From: Strongylocentrotus droebachiensis
Lineage: Eukaryota > Echinodermata > Echinoidea > Camarodonta > Strongylocentrotidae
DNA: 64,000 nt
NCBI GenBank assembly: GCA_035222895.1
Contig: JAVYIG010000863.1
Location: 124,001-188,000, forward strand
Reading direction: 5' to 3'
Position numbers and translations under genes: made by a program. Below the pieces are notes generated by a model that worked only from the letters and a program-made list of their open reading frames with translations, searched no databases and was not told the DNA's origin. Positions 22,498 through 33,276 of the stretch are shown here, piece by piece. Within the stretch, counting starts at the first letter, position 1; every line of letters starts with the position of its first letter.

Positions 22498-23492
22498 TAA
22501 TGTGGGAGGGGGCAAGGGGCAGACAAAGACGGACGAAGGTAGATGTTAGACAGACAAGGAGGAGGTCAGAGTAAAGACAAAGACAGGGAGACAAGCAAAA
22601 AGACATGGTAAGAGACAGGTATAGGCAAAGGAAAAACAGTAAGTTTCAAAAAGCCCCATGAACGTTAAAAACAACAATTTCAGTGTAGGGAACTAGACAG
22701 AGAGAGAGAGACAGACAGAGAGAGAGAGAGAGAGAGAAAGAGAGAGCGAAAAAAAAAGGGGGGGGGGCAGGTGTGGATCTAGAAGAATGGTATTGGTGTG
22801 GGCTTTTGGGTTCTTGCATACATTTTCTACATATTCTTGGAGGGGCTTGAAGATTTGTTTGTAGGCTTGAACATCCCCCAACCCATCAAGAACCTCTATT
22901 TGAGAGAGAGAGGGAGAGAGAGAGAGAGAGAGGGGGGTTTTTCGGGTCGTCTGTCCGTCCCACTGTTACTGCGAAACCTGAAAACCATTGAAGAAATTCA
23001 TACTGAACTAGAATGAAGTAAGTATCAGCATCCAATAATGAACTGATGAGATTTTTGGTGTAAGTGGTCAAAGGTCAATGGTTACATGTCAAGAAAGCGT
23101 AAAAGATACAAATCTCAGAAAATATCTTACTATACCGTCATAATTTTTTTCTAAATTGAACCGATGTGGACCAAACTGAGCTGAAGCATAATTATGTAAA
23201 ACATAAAAATAAACAAATGAAAAGCATATGGTTTCATGAGATCAGAATGATTTTGAAAGGCCATGGGATCATTTATAGATGTACATGTACACAAAGGCGG
23301 AGGAATGTCAGAGAAGCAAAGTATTCATGTTGTTTAAATTTTTTGTTTCAGGAGAATATTCTTGATAACTACGAAAATCAATCGGATAAATCGATCTTAA
23401 TCTTGGTTGGGAACAAAATCTATCACTGATTTGTCGTTAGAATTCACCATTATCAATTTTTGTTTAATGAGGACATGGTGGACGTTTAAATT

Positions 23493-23737
23493 GGCTTACT
23501 TCGAATCATCGCGTCGCGTCGGCCGGTGGTCGCGTTACCCGACCTTTTGTGAAAACATGCCCCTTTTATTCACAAAATGTCGGGAGTCAATGTTTGTGAA
23601 ATAAACCTTTCTCATTCACAAAATGGTCTGGTCCAATTCACCCGACACTTTGTGAAAGGTCGCTTTCGTTTTACGAAAGGTCGTGTGACGCGACCACCTG
23701 AACCCGAACGCAATGACTCGATGGTTCGAAGTAAGCC
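23493..23737. mobile_element. Short MITE in acetyltransferase 5' UTR intron
   Basis: Ends GGCTTACTTCGAA and TTCGAAGTAAGCC form a 13-bp perfect inverted repeat. The interior is rich in TTCACAAAATG/CTTTTGTGAA blocks in both orientations. No gene. Confidence 0.65.
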
Positions 23738-23743
23738 TTTATA

Positions 23744-24397
23744 CAGTGTGCCGAGTCAAAAAAAAGTTTACACCTAGAAAAGTGCTAATTATTTTAAAAA
23801 TCATCTATAAACAGTAAATTATTATACATCTTACGAAATCATTTGGATCATTTGTGTGTGGTATGTGTTCACGCTTGAATGAACAGGAGGCATTGTTTGC
23901 GAGATGCAAAAATCGAATTGCGCCAAAGTTGTTTATTTGATGATTAAATAAAACAATTGGGATTTGGTATTAAATCGGTTTTTGCAGACCCAAATAACAT
24001 CCCTAACAAAATTAATCATGCCACACATATCAAATATCGAATATCAAATATCAACGAACATTTTGTGCGTGTGTGTGTGTGTGTGTGTGTGTGACTTTGC
24101 TTCAGCAAAAAGCATATGCAATGCATTTCATTTGATACATTCAATTCATTCTCTCACTCCGCTAATCCCAGCATAATACATGCTGTGGGAATCACTTTGG
24201 CGCAAGTCGATTTTTGCACTCTCGCAAACAATGCCACCTGTTCATCTAAGCGTGAACACATACCACACAAAAATGATACCAAACGATTTGGGATAAAACG
24301 CTCTTTCATAAGATGAATAATAATTTACTGTTCATAAATGATTTTTAAAATAATTAGCAATTTTATAGGTGTAAACTTTTTTGTGTGACTCACACGG
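23744..24397. mobile_element. Tc1/mariner-like MITE with inverted repeats of about 190 bp
   Basis: The left arm (23744 to about 23935) and right arm (about 24180 to 24397) are inverse copies: CAGTGTGCCGAGTC against GACTCACACGG, then AAAGTTTACACCTA, TGATCC-like and CGCAAACAATGCC blocks. TA lies directly outside both ends (23742-23743 and 24398-24399). The centre is a (GT)n run at 24066-24093 with no transposase. Superfamily assignment rests on the TA flank and end shape. Confidence 0.65.
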
Positions 24398-24624
24398 TAA
24401 TTGACGTTAGCAGTGATGTGCTGCTTCCTATAAAAGCTAACAGACAAGGCTCACAGTGACGGTAATGATTATGAAACACTCCCCGATTAATACATAAATG
24501 GAAAAACATGTTTAATTGTATCAAAGCACCTGCAGCGGACGTAATGGCTCATGAAATGATATTAATGTTTCTAAAGCAGTCAAACACAGATAATAGTGCA
24601 CGTTCAAACAATAAATGTACTCAC

Positions 24625-24690
24625 CTTTGAAGAGGTGTTGACTGCCAGCTGCTCCAATGTGAAGAGAACAGGTGAATGCATTGTGCTATA
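24625..24690 (-). other. Probable 5' UTR exon of the acetyltransferase gene, with an upstream ATG
   Basis: CTTCAAAG followed by GTGAGTAC makes a strong minus-strand donor at 24625. Spliced to the acceptor at 22440-22441, whose exon begins at 22439, it adds a leader before the start codon at 22414. An ATG at 24679-24681 opens a frame that would run through the junction and stop at 22380-22382, out of frame with the main start. The upstream end of the exon is unknown. Confidence 0.4.
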
Positions 24691-26390
24691 GTTCTTTTGA
24701 AGTCTGTTGATGTCCGTTGCGGACATGAATTTCCGGTATTACCACTGTGTGTAAATGGGAACCAGTGGTTTCCTGCATGACGAGTGAGTCCAGAATCATT
24801 TTATCTAGTCAATCTTTCAAACAAAGATAAACTGTTGACAGTAAATGTTGTCAGGTTATAGAAACAAAATAATGGTATTCCCCCACTTATGAATTTGAAC
24901 TAAAATGAAAAACTTCTTGTTTATCCAAAATCCCATTGTTAAGTTCTTTAATATATCTAAACGTGATAACGTTGTTTATGTTTGACAAGACTTATACTTT
25001 AGTCAAATTCGCATAACAGTATACCCAACCGCCCTCTATTTTTTGTTGTCACTCTCTCTCTCTCTCCTCGCTTTATCTTGACTATCTATCTGTCCCACAT
25101 CTCTCTCTCTCTCCTTTTCTCCCTTCTCTCTTTCTATCCATTTCTCTCCCCCTCTCTCTCCCAACTCTATTTTGGCTATATCTCTATACCTTCCTTCAAT
25201 CGGTGTCTCTCACTTTCCTCTCCATATACCTCTCCATGCCCCTCTCCCATCTCTCTCTCCCCCTTCTCTCTCCTTCTCCATTCTCTAATTCAGCCCCCCT
25301 CGTTCAGAGAGCCAATTTGATACTAAGCAGAAAACTCACTGCTTTTCCCAACACATTTTGAAGATCCTATACGACCTAAAATAAGAAAATTATTCTAAGA
25401 TTGAACTTTTAAGTAACACATTATGAGAACTGATTTTGTTGGTTTTTATTGGTAGTGAATCATTTTCTGTAAACTTTTACGTCAGTTCAATTTTCCACCA
25501 ATTTCTGTTATCAAAACAATAATGAGCGCACTCATTCTGGTTGAAAGACTTACAAATTATTTATTGATCTGATTTAGAGCTGATAAACCCAATATCACGG
25601 GACATCAGTTCTTTCCTTCGATTTACCATGATTCTATATATTTCGCAAAGTCTCAATTTTTCGAAAGATCATTATTTTGAATTTGAAAGAATAACCGCAT
25701 TCAGCATTTTCGATTATTCGATGAGACCGTTGACTAATTCCTCAGTTTTTTTTTAAAGATGCAAAAGGATTCACATAAACTCTTTTTACAAGATCATTTT
25801 GGCAGATTTCTATGAATCTTCAGTTTTTATCAGTACTGGTTCAATAAACATACAAGTCATGTTTCTCTTTGACACAATAATTCATGGCAACATGGTAGAC
25901 ATGCGAATTATTTCTATTCTAGGGCAACCATGCATCCCGTGGACTATCTGACTATGACCTCAACAAATTTATCTAAAACTATACCCCTAGGACCCCCTCC
26001 CTCGAATACGCAATATAGAAGGGAGTCTAGCATGAACAATTATTATGTAAATCTCTTTGGTATAGGTGTAATTGTCCTCTGGTTATTTACCGATTGTTTA
26101 CTGCAGATTTCAGCCCTGTCTCAATAAATAATCTTTTGATAATAAGAGATAAAAATCAAAATGGGAGAATATGAAATGTCTATTACAGCTTGAACATAAA
26201 AAATCTATAAAAAAACATAAGACACCAACAAAATGTATTAAATTAAGACCATCAATAATTTTATGGCGATTATATTTTAGAAGTGAAATTTCATGATTCT
26301 TATCAAGCGTATATGCAGTATAAATTGCTCTATCAAATTCATTAAATAATTGTAAAATGTCATTGAAAATACACCAATTATCTTGCAGAA
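24691..26390. other. Intergenic between acetyltransferase and GPCR
   Basis: A pyrimidine-rich (CT)n-like block at 25053-25290 is the main feature; open frames across it are low-complexity. The rest is AT-rich with no recognised gene. Confidence 0.6.
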
Positions 26391-26392
26391 AT

Positions 26393-26530
26393 TAATTCCT
26401 TGAAATGCTAGAGCAACTTAATGGCAGCCATGCTAAAGCCGTGCATACAGGGTAATAATCGGGAGCGCATGCAGGAGGGTGACGTCTGACACACATGAGC
26501 GCTATACCAGAACCCACTATTATTATTCTT
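26393..26530. repeat. Dispersed repeat related to 36.05-36.12 kb
   Basis: TTGAAATGCTAGAGC, then GCAGCC and GTGC, recur at 36046-36090. The copy here ends in an ATT-rich run at 26517-26535, typical of SINE-like tails in this window. Confidence 0.4.
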
Positions 26531-26579
26531 ATTAAATATTCATCAATGAAATTGTTCCACCTTTGCCCAATTTGATTCT

Positions 26580-26980
26580 CATATTGAAATCCCGCCCCCC
26601 CCCCCCCCCCCACTCAGAGGTGACCGCATGCGTGTTGCCAAAATGTCCGGTAAAGGGGTACTTTTCGTGCGACAAAGTCCGGCCCGAGAATTGCAAAAAA
26701 AGGGGTGTATTTGACTTTTCACCCGGAGATTTCTTTAAAAAGGTTTTTTTTTTCTCATCTCTTTGGACTCCTGAGAAATTATCCCGAATTTAGGGGGGGT
26801 ACATTGAGCATTTTTCCTGATTTAGGTGGGTCTCCAAGGCAGGAAAAGCCCGCGAAAAGCCCGCGAAAGGGGGGTTCGGAAATGTTGGCAGTCCTCAGAC
26901 AGGGGGTGCTTTCAAAAAGAGGGTACGAGCATATGCATACCCTAAATAACACTGAGTGGGGGGGGGGGGGGGGCGGGATT
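26580..26980. repeat. Poly-C/G and G-rich low-complexity stretch
   Basis: C run at about 26594-26611, G runs near 26793 and 26957-26974, with GCCCGCGAAA repeated twice at 26850-26867. Short frames across it are not gene-like. Confidence 0.5.
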
Positions 26981-27233
26981 GAAATATTTCCAGAACAGTA
27001 AGCTTTAGCTTAGCTTTTCAATGGATCTCTGAAAATGTTGATAAACAAGAAAAGGTGCGATTCGATTATTTTAATCCCGGGTACTCAGACACATTTACAT
27101 CAGTTTCATCTGACATTGCGAATCACATCCAGATATTGTCCATTCTTTTATCATGTTTATTCATTCAATGGCAATTTTGAAGAAGAATATTAAAAAGTTT
27201 GTCATAACACGGCAGATTGATTCCATGACCCGA

Positions 27234-28307
27234 TCATCTCGGTAACATAGCTCGTAACCATGGCGACGGCTCTTCAATTTCAGCCCACCTCCTCTTAAAG
27301 ATGCACTTGAAGACCTTCCTGAAGACGGGATGCTTCCAAGCGTAGATGATAGGATTGCAACACGATGCCGAGTAGAGGAAGACCACCGTAAAGAGTCCTG
27401 CATTCTGTGTACCAGGTAGCAGGACTATCACTAACGTAGGCAATATGCACAGAAAGAAACAAACCACGATGATGATCATATTCATAGTTATCCGATTCTC
27501 CGTCTCATCCACAGGACTTTCCTCTTTTTCATAAGGTCTCGGAGTAGCCGTCTCACCGAGCCGGTTCCCAGTTGTATCGACGGGTATGATATTACTGATA
27601 TTCCCAGATGAATTTGTCTGAGCTGATGTGCTCGGGGTCGGCCGGCCGGGGCCGAGTCTAATGTGGGCCACTTGGCGCAAATGTTTTCTTACATGAATGT
27701 ATATCTTGGTGTAACAGGATGAAACGATGATGAACGAACCCGAGAAGAGCAATCCACAGATGACATCAATGACGCGACTCTCTTCCTTAAGTTGACACAA
27801 TGACAACTCCTTCGAGTAACCATAAAGAACAACACCCGTAGGTCCGAGAGCTATTAGAACTGCAGCGGAGGAGAACCAGACTCCACCAATCGTCACCAAC
27901 ATGTTTCTTTTGTTGTAGAGAAACGTGTAAATCCGATGCGACTTGGTGACCAATATATACCGGTTTATGGCAATCAAATCCAGCATAGATACACTGCACG
28001 TGATCAGTAAATAATTCAAAATTGCGGATGACATGCAGACAAAATTGAAAATCGTTCCATCAGCTTTCTGCGTCAGCGCTGTCACTTGGACGGGGATATT
28101 AATGGAGCAATTGAGGAAGTCGCTGAGGCTCAGGCTGACGACAAAGGCGTTTGGTAATGTCTGTAACCTCCTGCAGGCGATCACGGAGAAGATGGTGAGC
28201 GTGTTACCGACGATGCCCAGGAAGGATATTATACAGAGGAGCACGGCCATACTAACTCGCTGACCGAAGTTGTCATCCTCGTAGGTCGAGGTCGAGGAAA
28301 TATTCAT
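27234..28307 (-). CDS. Rhodopsin-like (class A) orphan G protein-coupled receptor
   Basis: This is a seven-helix plasma-membrane receptor of 357 residues, counted from the ATG at 28307. Class A marks: GN at 34-35 in helix 1, LSLSD with D63 in helix 2, C91 and C171 for the extracellular disulfide, W144 in helix 4, Y199 in helix 5, P290 in helix 6 and NPIIY at 318-322 in helix 7. Asn-linked sites NIS and NQS sit in or just before the N-terminus. The third loop (about 211-270) is long and Ser/Thr/Pro-rich. The helix 3 motif is NRY instead of DRY, and the helix 6 toggle position is I288 rather than Trp (CILP for CWxP). NRY occurs in melatonin receptors and the moody/Tre1/GPR84-like group, which this resembles loosely. 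The ligand is not deducible. The open frame runs further 5', but a good acceptor at 28358 suggests an unfound upstream exon. Confidence 0.9.
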   Translation of the reverse strand: MNISSTSTYEDDNFGQRVSMAVLLCIISFLGIVGNTLTIFSVIACRRLQTLPNAFVVSLSLSDFLNCSINIPVQVTALTQKADGTIFNFVCMSSAILNYLLITCSVSMLDLIAINRYILVTKSHRIYTFLYNKRNMLVTIGGVWFSSAAVLIALGPTGVVLYGYSKELSLCQLKEESRVIDVICGLLFSGSFIIVSSCYTKIYIHVRKHLRQVAHIRLGPGRPTPSTSAQTNSSGNISNIIPVDTTGNRLGETATPRPYEKEESPVDETENRITMNMIIIVVCFFLCILPTLVIVLLPGTQNAGLFTVVFLYSASCCNPIIYAWKHPVFRKVFKCIFKRRWAEIEEPSPWLRAMLPR

Positions 28308-28357
28308 GGTTTCAGCGAGGTCCGTAGACTGGTTGGCGATTCTTGCCGAAGTTGTAC

Positions 28358-28375
28358 CTGCAGATGACCAAGGAT
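28358..28375 (-). other. Likely splice acceptor before the GPCR exon
   Basis: On the minus strand TTGGTCATCTGCAG is followed by GTACAACTTCGG at 28357, a plausible acceptor with the exon entering in phase 1. The GPCR start may therefore lie in an upstream exon beyond 28.4 kb, or the exon may begin with UTR and start at the ATG at 28307. No convincing upstream coding exon was found. Confidence 0.45.
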
Positions 28376-28959
28376 ATAGATATAGATTTATAATTATTAT
28401 AAGCATTTTACAGTATAATGGTGAGGACATGACAGCACGTGCCCTCAACCAAATTGGAAAAGGAGGGAAAATGAAGAAGGAAGAGGATGAGAGAACACGA
28501 GTGGGGTGGTATGACACCTGCAAGACCTTTTCATTTCATTCAGCTCGGAACCTGCTTAATTTTCCTTTCATCTCGTTAATATTGATAACCATTTACGAAG
28601 AGTAACGAACCAACAAAGTTTCAAAATGATTTCTTCGATAGTGTGTCAGAGTATGAGCGATCAGGTTAATAATCAAGTTCTTTGTGAGCCTAGTACCAGG
28701 GGGAAGACTATACCCCTGCATTGAAATCATGAGAATAAAAAGGATCCAACTGATATCCATTCGACTATCATGAATCTACGATAAAAAATTACATGAAAAC
28801 CGATCACCATTGTAAAATTTGAATTAAGGCAGAGAGGAAACATTACCCTATTGTGCGAGGGTGTCCTTGAAAAATAAATATGAACTTTTTAAATCATTCA
28901 GTATATAATAAATTATATAGCACGATCACGAATAAAACCTTTATTTCGCCGTTTTCCAA

Positions 28960-29250
28960 CATTAAATGTGTATGACTCTAACAAATTATCGATTGCTTTT
29001 TTGATGCACAAGTTTTTTACCAAACGCCTCCCTCCTTATCTTATTCAAATGTTTTGTTTAAACCAAAATGTCCATGCTTACTCTACTCGACAGTCAGCCA
29101 AATTCCATCTCTGGAAAACAGAAACTAATATACTTTCAAAATCAGTTCGTTACCTTGGCCCCATTATCTGGAATTCCTTGCCTTCTGACATTCAAAACAC
29201 ACAATTCAATGCACTCTTTAAAAAATGAATGAAAAGATTCCTTCTCTCTA
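28960..29250 (+). pseudogene. LINE reverse-transcriptase C-terminus, 5'-truncated
   Basis: The translation carries LSIAFLMHKFFTKRLPPYL, then STRQSAKFHL, then RYLGPIIWNSLP, the conserved tail following the reverse transcriptase domain in CR1/L2-like (Jockey-group) non-LTR elements. Nothing of the catalytic domain precedes it, as expected of 5' truncation. A poly-T tract and a (CT)-rich tail follow to about 29610. Confidence 0.75.
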
Positions 29251-29610
29251 AATGATCAAATTAAATAATGTCAATTTACCTTGCCACTCAGCTTTGTAGA
29301 GTGCTGGAGTGTGGCGTCGCAACGGCCACACCCCTCCGGCTGTATACAACTTTTTTTTTTTTTTTTTTTTATTTTTTTATTATACTCTGGTAATCCCCTC
29401 CTTACCTTACAAGCCCTTGAAGCTTTTTCGGGACACCATTTTCTATCATTTATTTGTATTACTAGCTGTTATGTATTTACTACTCTGTTATCTTGATGTA
29501 AACAAGAAATTATGCATGACATACTGTTAACTTGTTTGTTTTTTAATTGTACATATTGGAAGAAATAAATGAGAGCTATATGCTCTCTCTCTCAATCAAT
29601 CAATAAAAAA

Positions 29611-31087
29611 CCATCGGTCTTTCCACACCATAACATTTTCTATCCCATTTCGCTCTATTCTTGATTTAATTGCAACAGAAAAAGATTTATGAAAGACTGG
29701 ATGATTAAATAATAAGACAAGTAGTGATTATAAAATGACAACAAGTCAAGAAGATATACAGAGATATAGAGAAGAAGTGAGAGAAGAAGAGAATAGAAGA
29801 GAAGAGAGAGAGAGAGAAATATGTGGAAGACGTGGCATTTGGTGGACGAGGAGATAAGAGAGAGAGAGAGAGAGAGAAAGATAGGGGTGGTAGGAAAATT
29901 GGCGTAAGTCCAAGAGTGGAGAGACAGGACAATAGTGAATGCAACATTATACTGTAGTTATAGACGCCAATCGCTATTTCGGCATATTATACTCAGAGAT
30001 TTTACTAACGCAAATTTCGATACCATTAACCTTTAAATAATTGTTTCGAGCAAATTACCGAATACGCTAACGGTGAATAATGAGGCGTTTAACGACTCTT
30101 TGGTTAGTGCCTCTAATGGGCTCCAAAGAATGTATTCTCTCGTGCCTTGCGTGTCCTGGTGATAATTCATTAACTTTTTTTCCCGCTCGCTACTGAGTTT
30201 TCAGGCATCCACTTTCTATTCACACACTCGAATTTGACAGTGTAACAAAATAAATTGTGCTGAGTGATGCCTATAGCCGAGCTTCAAAAGGGAAGATGTG
30301 TTTTGGTCTAGCGGTACCGCCAGTGGTACTTTGAGTCTCTGTCTTCGACTATAAAACTGACTCTTTACGGATCAGGGTCTGAATCTAAGTCCGGTCGTTC
30401 AGATAGTAAACTTAGAGTTAAACAATAATATCTGATTTTAGTCAATAATCTGATTGATTATAGTTACGTCTGTAAAATTAAACTCAACATCCACGGAAGG
30501 TCTAATTTCACACTTTACTGTTTAGTTTTGCGTGGAGCCTAACCTTTTATACTTGCTACAGTATACGGGGCACACTGCGTGCAATAAATCTTATAGTTCA
30601 GATCATCTGTTTAGCATAACGACTGACATCTATAGACTAACCATGATGCGGAGAGTTTACTTATTAGTGGCACCCTACAAACACAATTCACACATCCGCC
30701 CCTGCATGTGTTACATAGTGGGGGAGATTCATGTCAGGTTAAGATGTGAACACATTGTGCTAAGTGCAAGATCGTACCTGATTAGCACCCATAATGGTTA
30801 ATGGTTGTAATAGAGCACTCATGTAGCAATTACATTAATGTGTCATTGTGAGAGAGAAAAGAAAGAGAGAGAAACGGGGAGGGAGAGAGAAAAGAGAGAG
30901 AGAGAGAGAGAGAGAAGAAGGGGGGGGGGGACATAAAGAGATGATCATCTTCCTCACCCTTCCCTTAGTTGATGGCCTTGTTAATTCGTATTCCAAGACC
31001 GTTACCGCCCCCAACCATAATACCAATACCCCTCAATCATAATGTTTGAAGCTAGACCACGCCTCTTATAAGTAGAAGTTTTTCAGA
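29611..31087. other. Intergenic with (GA)n runs
   Basis: (GA)n at about 29800-29815, 29857-29878 and 30892-30915, followed by a G run at 30920-30930. The remainder is AT-rich; no gene recognised. A GPCR 5' exon could lie here but none is convincing. Confidence 0.5.
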
Positions 31088-33276
31088 CCTGGAAAAGTTG
31101 ATGGGTATTGAAGTAGATTCAGCTTGGTTGCCAGCTTGGCAACCTTGGGCAACTTTTTTAATAGCCATATTAGCATAATCATCTAATTAGCATATGTGCA
31201 ATATGTAATAATGTTGCCAATCTCAATCCAGGAAGCCTGAAAACATGGATAATATGACTTTTCCAGGGTTTTCTATGACAAGGAATCCATTTATGACACC
31301 AATTTTTATTTTTAAGTAATACAATTGTCTTAAATATCTTAATTAGCATAATATGTACAATATATATGGACTTCATTGTCATTGTTTATCTATAAAGCCT
31401 AAAAATGGTGCACTGCAACATTGTAAATCACTTTTGAAAGATTAATCATTAATTCATGAGAAGATATTCCATGTATATGTAGTATAATTAGCCTTATTAG
31501 CTTAATAATCTAATTAGCATATATGGGCAATATGTAATAATGTTGCTAATCTTAATCCAGGAAGCCTGAAAACATGGATAATATGACTTTTACAGGGTTT
31601 TCTATGATGAGGAATTCATTTATGACACCAGTTTTTGATTCCAAGTAATGCAATTGTCTTAAATAGCACAATGAGCATAATGAGCATGCGTACAATATAA
31701 TTATGGACTTCATTGTCATTGTTTATCTATAAAGTCTAAAAATGGTGCACTGCAACATTATAAATCACTTTTGAAAGATTAATCATTAATTCATGAGAAG
31801 ATATTCCATGTAGATGTAGTATAATTAACCTGATTGGTATAATAATCTAATCAGCATATAAGCAATATGTATTAATGTTGTTAATCTAAATTTAGGAAGC
31901 CTGAAAACCTGGATAATATGACTTTTCCAAGAATTCTGCCACAAGCTTGAGCAACGTCGGGCTTGTACTCTCAATGGTTCTAGCCTTGGTAAACATAACA
32001 TAGACAGATCATAGTTCGTACTGTTGTATTAAACATCCCTGGCCTATACATACGTACTTGTCTCACCACATCATCAATTCCATTACTATCATCTGCTTTA
32101 ACCATCTTCAGTGTGTTTCCGACTGTCTCTCTAAATCCAATGACTGAAGCCCAACCTCCAATGCGTATGATGACCCCGTCATTTCCTAGACATTTCATGA
32201 GGTTCGACAACATTGCCTTGCAACCAAGATAACCACCACATTGGACATATTTGTGAAGCTAAATGAGTCTCAAATAATTGATATTCTACAAATATGCTAA
32301 TTAGGCTTATTAGTACAATAATTACATATTAAGCCAATTGCATTACTTAAAAATAAAATCTGGTATCACAACTGAATCCCTCGTCATGGAAAACCATGGA
32401 AAAGTCATATTATCCATGTTTTCAGTCTTCCTGGATTAAGATTACCAACATTATTACATATTGCACATACAGTGTATATGCTAATTAGGCTAATTATACG
32501 ACATCTACATTGAATATCTTCTAATGAATTAATGTGTAGTCTTTCAAAAGGTAATTTACAATGTTGCAGTGCACCATTTTTAGACTTTATAGATAAACAA
32601 TGACAATGAAGTCCATAATTATATTGTACGCATGCTCATTATGCTCATTGTGCTATTTAAGACAATTGCATTACTTGGAATAAAAAACTGGTGTCATAAA
32701 TGAATTCCTCATCATATAAAACCCTGGAAAAGTCATATTATTCATGTTTTCAGGCTTCCTGGATTAAGATTAGCAACATTGTAACATATTGCAGTTGCAC
32801 ATATATGCTAATTAGATTATTATGCTAATTAGGCTAATTATACTACATATACATGGAATATCTTCTCATGAATTAATGATTAATCTTTCAAAAGTGATTT
32901 ACAATGTTGCATTGCACCATTTTTAGGCTTTATAGATAAACAATGACAATGAAGTCCATACATTGTACATATTATGCTAATTATGCTATTTAAGACAATT
33001 GTATTACTTAAAAATAAAAATTGGTGCCATAAATGGATTCCTTGTCATAGAAAACCCTTGAAAAGTCGTATTATCCATGTTTTCAGGCTTCCTGGATTGT
33101 GATTAGCAACATTATTACATATTGCACATATGGTAATTAGATGATTATGCTAATATGGCTATTAAAAAAGTTGCCCAAGGTTGCCAAGCTGGCAACCAAG
33201 CTGAATTTACTTCAATACCCATCTAGAACACAAATCAACAAAAAAACCTTGTACTTATCAACTTTTCCAGGTCATG
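31088..33276. mobile_element. Foldback-type transposable element with long inverted arms of tandem units
   Basis: The left arm, starting ACCTGGAAAAGTTGAT, is answered at the right by ATCAACTTTTCCAGGT (ending about 33276); a 27-bp stretch at about 33225-33255 breaks the right arm. GGTTGCCAGCTTGGCAACC and its inverse lie inside each end. Each arm of about 0.85-0.9 kb is built of roughly 330-bp tandem units (ATATGTAATAATGTTGC at about 31201, 31530 and 31866; inverse at about 32452, 32779 and 33112). The centre, about 31930-32290, is single-copy. The design matches foldback elements such as the TU elements known from sea urchins. No transposase was seen. Confidence 0.85.
31980..32254 (-). pseudogene. 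Exon-like open frame in the unique centre of the foldback element
   Basis: A minus-strand frame of about 90 codons, including QCGGYLGCKAMLSNLMKC, GNDGVIIRIGGWASVIGF and MVKADDSNGIDDVVRQ, is unlike the AT-rich arms in composition. An AG at 32217-32218 and a GTACGT donor at 32056-32057 bracket 159 nt (53 codons, phase 0 at both ends). I do not recognise the protein family. It may be a captured host exon, a relic of the element's own gene, or chance. Confidence 0.4.

Noticed and set aside
28308-28523. N-terminal extension of the GPCR frame to an ATG at 28523
   Set aside because: A good splice acceptor at 28358 interrupts it, and the extra residues read as intron (Ser/Ile/Phe-rich).
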